Positions 50,628 to 52,822 of a stretch of DNA of 52,822 bases are shown in pieces; within the stretch, counting starts at the first letter, position 1, and each line of letters opens with the position of its first letter. The stretch covers positions 1-52,822 of the forward strand of contig CAYMPW010000010.1 in assembly GCA_964392725.1 (NCBI GenBank), written 5' to 3'. The notes under the pieces are model-generated. The model did no database searches. It saw nothing but the letters and a program-made list of their open reading frames with translations, and was not told the DNA's origin. Position numbers and translations under genes: made by a program. The stretch comes from CAYMPW01 sp964392725. GTDB lineage: Archaea; Thermoplasmatota; Thermoplasmata; Methanomassiliicoccales; Methanomethylophilaceae.

Positions 50628-50892
50628 TTGTTCATAAAGGAGAGAAAAAAAGGTTGTTTTTTGTTGACGGGAAAGTAAGGATTTGTCCCGAAATAGAATA
50701 AAACTCGACATAAAAGTACCGAAACCCAATAGAAATACAACGATGACGGCAGGACATAAGGTTCTGATGGAATTCGTGTTCAAAGATATGGGATTGATGG
50801 ATTTTTTAAACAATTTGAAAGGGATCTAAGGCAATTCGGTTGCTGCGGAAACAATTGCTTTGGTAGCAAATTCTGTGGAAATGATCGGATAA
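50628..50892 (+). pseudogene. Decayed transposase-like frame
   Basis: After a ribosome-site-like GGAAGGGAGAG a frame begins at TTG 50628 (FIKERKKG) and shifts to FFVDGKVRICPEIE, then after a stop continues NTTMTAGHKVLMEFVFKDMG with MDFLNN, a TAA, and GNSVAAETIALVANSVEMIG. The arrangement resembles the N-terminus of large DDE transposases (IS1634/IS4-like) of methanogens, but identity is weak and no C-terminal DDE part is visible. Several stops and at least one frameshift show that it is not functional. Confidence 0.4.
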
Positions 50893-51043
50893 AAATTCTG
50901 TATGAATGCCCAAAATCCTTAGATGATCAAAAGTTCTTTTTTCATATCTTCGTTATCCATGCATTCTATTGTTACCTGAATCATCTTTCGGCAGAGACGG
51001 TTGAAAGTTATTCTTTTTTCCGTGAATGCGTTTAATCTATGTT

Positions 51044-51059
51044 TTCGTCATATGACGAA
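51044..51059. promoter_or_regulatory. Perfect 16-bp palindrome
   Basis: TTCGTCATATGACGAA is self-complementary over its full length. It lies in a stretch without an intact gene. It might be a binding site for a dimeric protein. Confidence 0.35.
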
Positions 51060-51100
51060 TCAATGGATTGTAGTTATCTTTAATATTTTTTCAAAGGGAT

Positions 51101-51118
51101 GGCGGGGCTTCGCCCCGC
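51101..51118. repeat. GC-rich hairpin repeat core, inverted copy
   Basis: GCGGGGC (51102-51108) and GCCCCGC (51112-51118) around TTC. Read on the minus strand it matches the core and loop of copy 1 at 48002, without the ATTCACTGAA flank. Confidence 0.75.
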
Positions 51119-51259
51119 ACGTGACTACGTTGATTGTACAGAGTATATTGATGCGCGCAATCGTCAGACCTTCGATCTTCCTCATACACGCGAAGAAGAT
51201 ACTTTTCGTGTTTGTATGTGTGTTGAAATGTGAAGAAAAATTTGTAAATGTGTTGTTGG

Positions 51260-51376
51260 TCAAACCCTCTCTTTCGACGAAACCGGTTACCTTTGTTTCG
51301 CGGAGATACTCTCCGATGCGGTTCAGTAGCTTCGGATCCTCTCATAGTCGCAGATCAGTCTGTAGAGAGGGTTTGA
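51260..51376. other. 117-bp element closed by a 12-bp inverted repeat
   Basis: TCAAACCCTCTC (51260-51271) and GAGAGGGTTTGA (51365-51376) are perfectly complementary. Inside are two more hairpins: CGAAAC/GTTTCG (51278-51283 with 51295-51300) and CGGAGA/TCTCCG (51301-51306 with 51310-51315, loop TAC). The element is more GC-rich than its surroundings. It may encode a structured RNA or be a small mobile element. On the minus strand part of it is also open for about 94 codons without an ATG. Confidence 0.5.
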
Positions 51377-51623
51377 TTTACTAACTACGTTGTTGTTATT
51401 TAGAAAATAATATGCTTGTCTGTTGACTGATGTATCGTTTACAAATTCAATCTACATGTTTATGAATTCAATTTTAAACATCCACATCGAATATTTCAAA
51501 GATATGTTGGGTTATTTGAATCGTTCCAGTCAAATTTTTAAAAATCTACTATAGATATTCAGACAATCGAAAAATAGATTTCGAAAGAGGTTTGTACTAT
51601 GTGGCTAATATGAGATATTGCGC

Positions 51624-52775
51624 TTAAAGATTCAGTAGTTTGTCATATATTTCACGTCTATTTGTGTTTGTTTTATTTTTGAAATCTGTATTTTTACACC
51701 ATTCGATCAAAGCTTCATAGTTACGATTCTCTTTTTCAATAGATACAAAATACCCCACAAGATAACTTACATAGTCCATTCTATCCACGTCAGTTAAATC
51801 ATTATCATACAAAAATTCCAGAACTTCATCCAATGCATTCAAGGTAATCTCAAAACATATCTTTAGTTCCGGTGGTGTAAGTGCACAAAGATTATTAGCT
51901 TTAATGTCTGATGGAAATGGTGCAAAATTAGATTTATGTTTTTGATTTGTAACTTTTTCATACGCGGGATTCAAAGCTGCAACAGGATAGGATGTTGTTG
52001 TTTTTTGTGGGGAGTAGAATCTCTCATAACCTCCATCATCCATAATTTTGTTGAACTTACGAACGTAATCATTGTATATGTCAATATCATGTATTTTCAA
52101 TTTAGAAAACGTCATCTGTACAGAACTGACAGTACTTCCTGCATTGTTTAAAACTTCAAACCATGTTATTTGTTCGTCCTCGGTCATGTCTTCTGCAAAA
52201 TTAATGGTGTATTCGTAGGTCATAAACTTGTTTCTAATACCTGTTAGGAGACGCTGAGCTTCCGAGTCAAAATTAACAGAAACATAATCAAAAAATATGG
52301 CCCACTCTTTGTTGTATAATATGCCAACTGGAATTTGTGAATCTTGCTTAATATCAACCTTTATAAAGTATCCTTTGCGCAAATCCAAAACGATATTTTT
52401 AAAATCGTTATGGTCTGAGTACGCTTTGTAATTTGTATTCATTCTTTGTTGGCCATCAACGATTGATTGCATGCCACTTTTTGTACCAATTCTTTCTCTT
52501 GTTTTGAGTGAAAATTGGGGAACTGCAAGATCTTCATGTCCTGATGAGATTATATTTATGGACATTGCGGAAACAGGTGCCTTTTCCAACAGTTGGTAAT
52601 TTAACAGTTCTATCGATTTAGATATCGTCCAACTAATATCACGTTGATATAAAGGTAATGAAAAAATATTATTTTCAATTTTTTCACAAATATCACTTAA
52701 TGCCATGCTTCTTGTTTGTTTAGTGGGGTTCCTTTGAGAAGCATCTACTAATTTTTTATTTATCTTAAATACCAT
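51624..52775 (-). CDS. DUF262 (GmrS-like) protein
   Basis: From ATG 52775 the protein is 383 residues; GAGTGAT precedes this ATG, while another at 52805 is too close to the window end to judge. The DUF262 marks are FSLPLYQRDISWTISKSIELL and SIVDGQQRMNTNYKAY, plus a later FEVLNNAG segment. DUF262 is the ParB-like NTPase part of GmrSD-type modification-dependent restriction and related defence proteins. No DUF1524 HNH nuclease is fused, so a partner may lie beyond the window. Defence function is by family only. Confidence 0.8.
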   Translation of the reverse strand: MVFKINKKLVDASQRNPTKQTRSMALSDICEKIENNIFSLPLYQRDISWTISKSIELLNYQLLEKAPVSAMSINIISSGHEDLAVPQFSLKTRERIGTKSGMQSIVDGQQRMNTNYKAYSDHNDFKNIVLDLRKGYFIKVDIKQDSQIPVGILYNKEWAIFFDYVSVNFDSEAQRLLTGIRNKFMTYEYTINFAEDMTEDEQITWFEVLNNAGSTVSSVQMTFSKLKIHDIDIYNDYVRKFNKIMDDGGYERFYSPQKTTTSYPVAALNPAYEKVTNQKHKSNFAPFPSDIKANNLCALTPPELKICFEITLNALDEVLEFLYDNDLTDVDRMDYVSYLVGYFVSIEKENRNYEALIEWCKNTDFKNKTNTNRREIYDKLLNL

Positions 52776-52822
52776 GTTATCACTCGCTGCGTATTTTAGC
52801 AGCATAATATTAGTTAATAACT

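Larger units (their letters stand above)
50435..51623. other. 1.2-kb stretch without intact genes
   Basis: Between the GTPase gene and the DUF262 gene I find no intact coding region. It holds, in order, the tandem operator (50533), the decayed transposase-like frame (50628-50892), a 16-bp palindrome (51044), an inverted hairpin-repeat core (51101) and the 117-bp element (51260-51376). The last 250 bp are AT-rich and featureless to me. Confidence 0.6.

Noticed and set aside
50523..50813. Minus-strand open frame of 96 codons with a hydrophobic stretch
   Set aside because: It is antisense to the transposase-like remnant, runs through the tandem operator and has no ribosome site or family resemblance.
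51260..51376. 5S rRNA or SRP RNA identity for the 117-bp element
   Set aside because: Length is near that of 5S rRNA, but none of the conserved 5S loops or SRP Alu/S-domain motifs can be found.
51001..51384. Plus-strand open frame of 127 codons through the 117-bp element
   Set aside because: It passes through the GC hairpin and the inverted repeats, and the protein looks random. The minus-strand frame there (RIGEYLRETKVTGFVEREGL) looks more protein-like but has no ATG, so it too is not called as a gene.

Overview
The window looks like chromosome of a methanogenic archaeon of the Thermoplasmata, most probably a gut-type member of the Methanomassiliicoccales. Seen directly: an archaeal clamp-loader small subunit, an Orc1/Cdc6 protein, a TtuA/Ncs6-type tRNA thiolase, archaeal TATA boxes, low G+C, anaerobic (early-cobalt) corrinoid genes and large adhesin-like proteins with InlB/Listeria-Bacteroides repeats. 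About 40 sizeable genes end in TGA (about 32) or TAA (8) and none in TAG. That bias fits a genome that decodes TAG as pyrrolysine, but the pyl genes are not in this window. There is no rRNA and no CRISPR array.

Layout. 1-3 kb: an OLD-type ATPase/nuclease cut by the window edge, tRNA-Ala(GGC), and a PD-(D/E)XK nuclease gene broken by an in-frame TGA. 3.4-12.2 kb: a surface operon with a 2331-residue adhesin behind an 11-G tract, a second anchored adhesin and a small winged-helix regulator. 12.3-14 kb: an AAA ATPase/PemK pair. 14-17.5 kb: a cobalamin/iron-complex ABC importer whose binding protein carries a dockerin-like domain. 17.5-21.7 kb: a second adhesin with ten InlB-type repeats. 21.8-27 kb: metY, rfcS, a PaaK-type ligase and another AAA_14-type ATPase. 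27-32.5 kb: two Sel1-repeat proteins, an aldo/keto reductase, a 40-codon gene ending in TAG, and a three-gene operon (DUF6951-like, GNAT, membrane protein).

32.6-47.3 kb is a corrinoid island in two facing arms. The plus arm is cbiD-cbiG-cbiJET(fusion)-cbiA, then NIF3, cdc6 and ttuA. The minus arm is cbiL-cbiF-cbiH-cbiC, then cysE, cysS and a radical SAM gene. Together with the ABC importer at 14-17 kb they would supply corrinoid for methyl transfer. tspO, a tetrapyrrole-binding membrane protein family, is divergent from cbiL. Similar inverted repeats lie just downstream of the TATA boxes of both btuF and cbiL, which suggests one regulator for uptake and synthesis.

47.5-52.8 kb is accessory: a DUF1828-like gene between two copies of a GC-rich hairpin repeat, an operon of a membrane zinc-ribbon GTPase and a GIY-YIG nuclease, a 1.2-kb stretch without intact genes (operator tandem, decayed transposase-like frame, 117-bp element closed by a perfect 12-bp inverted repeat), and a DUF262 (GmrS-like) protein.
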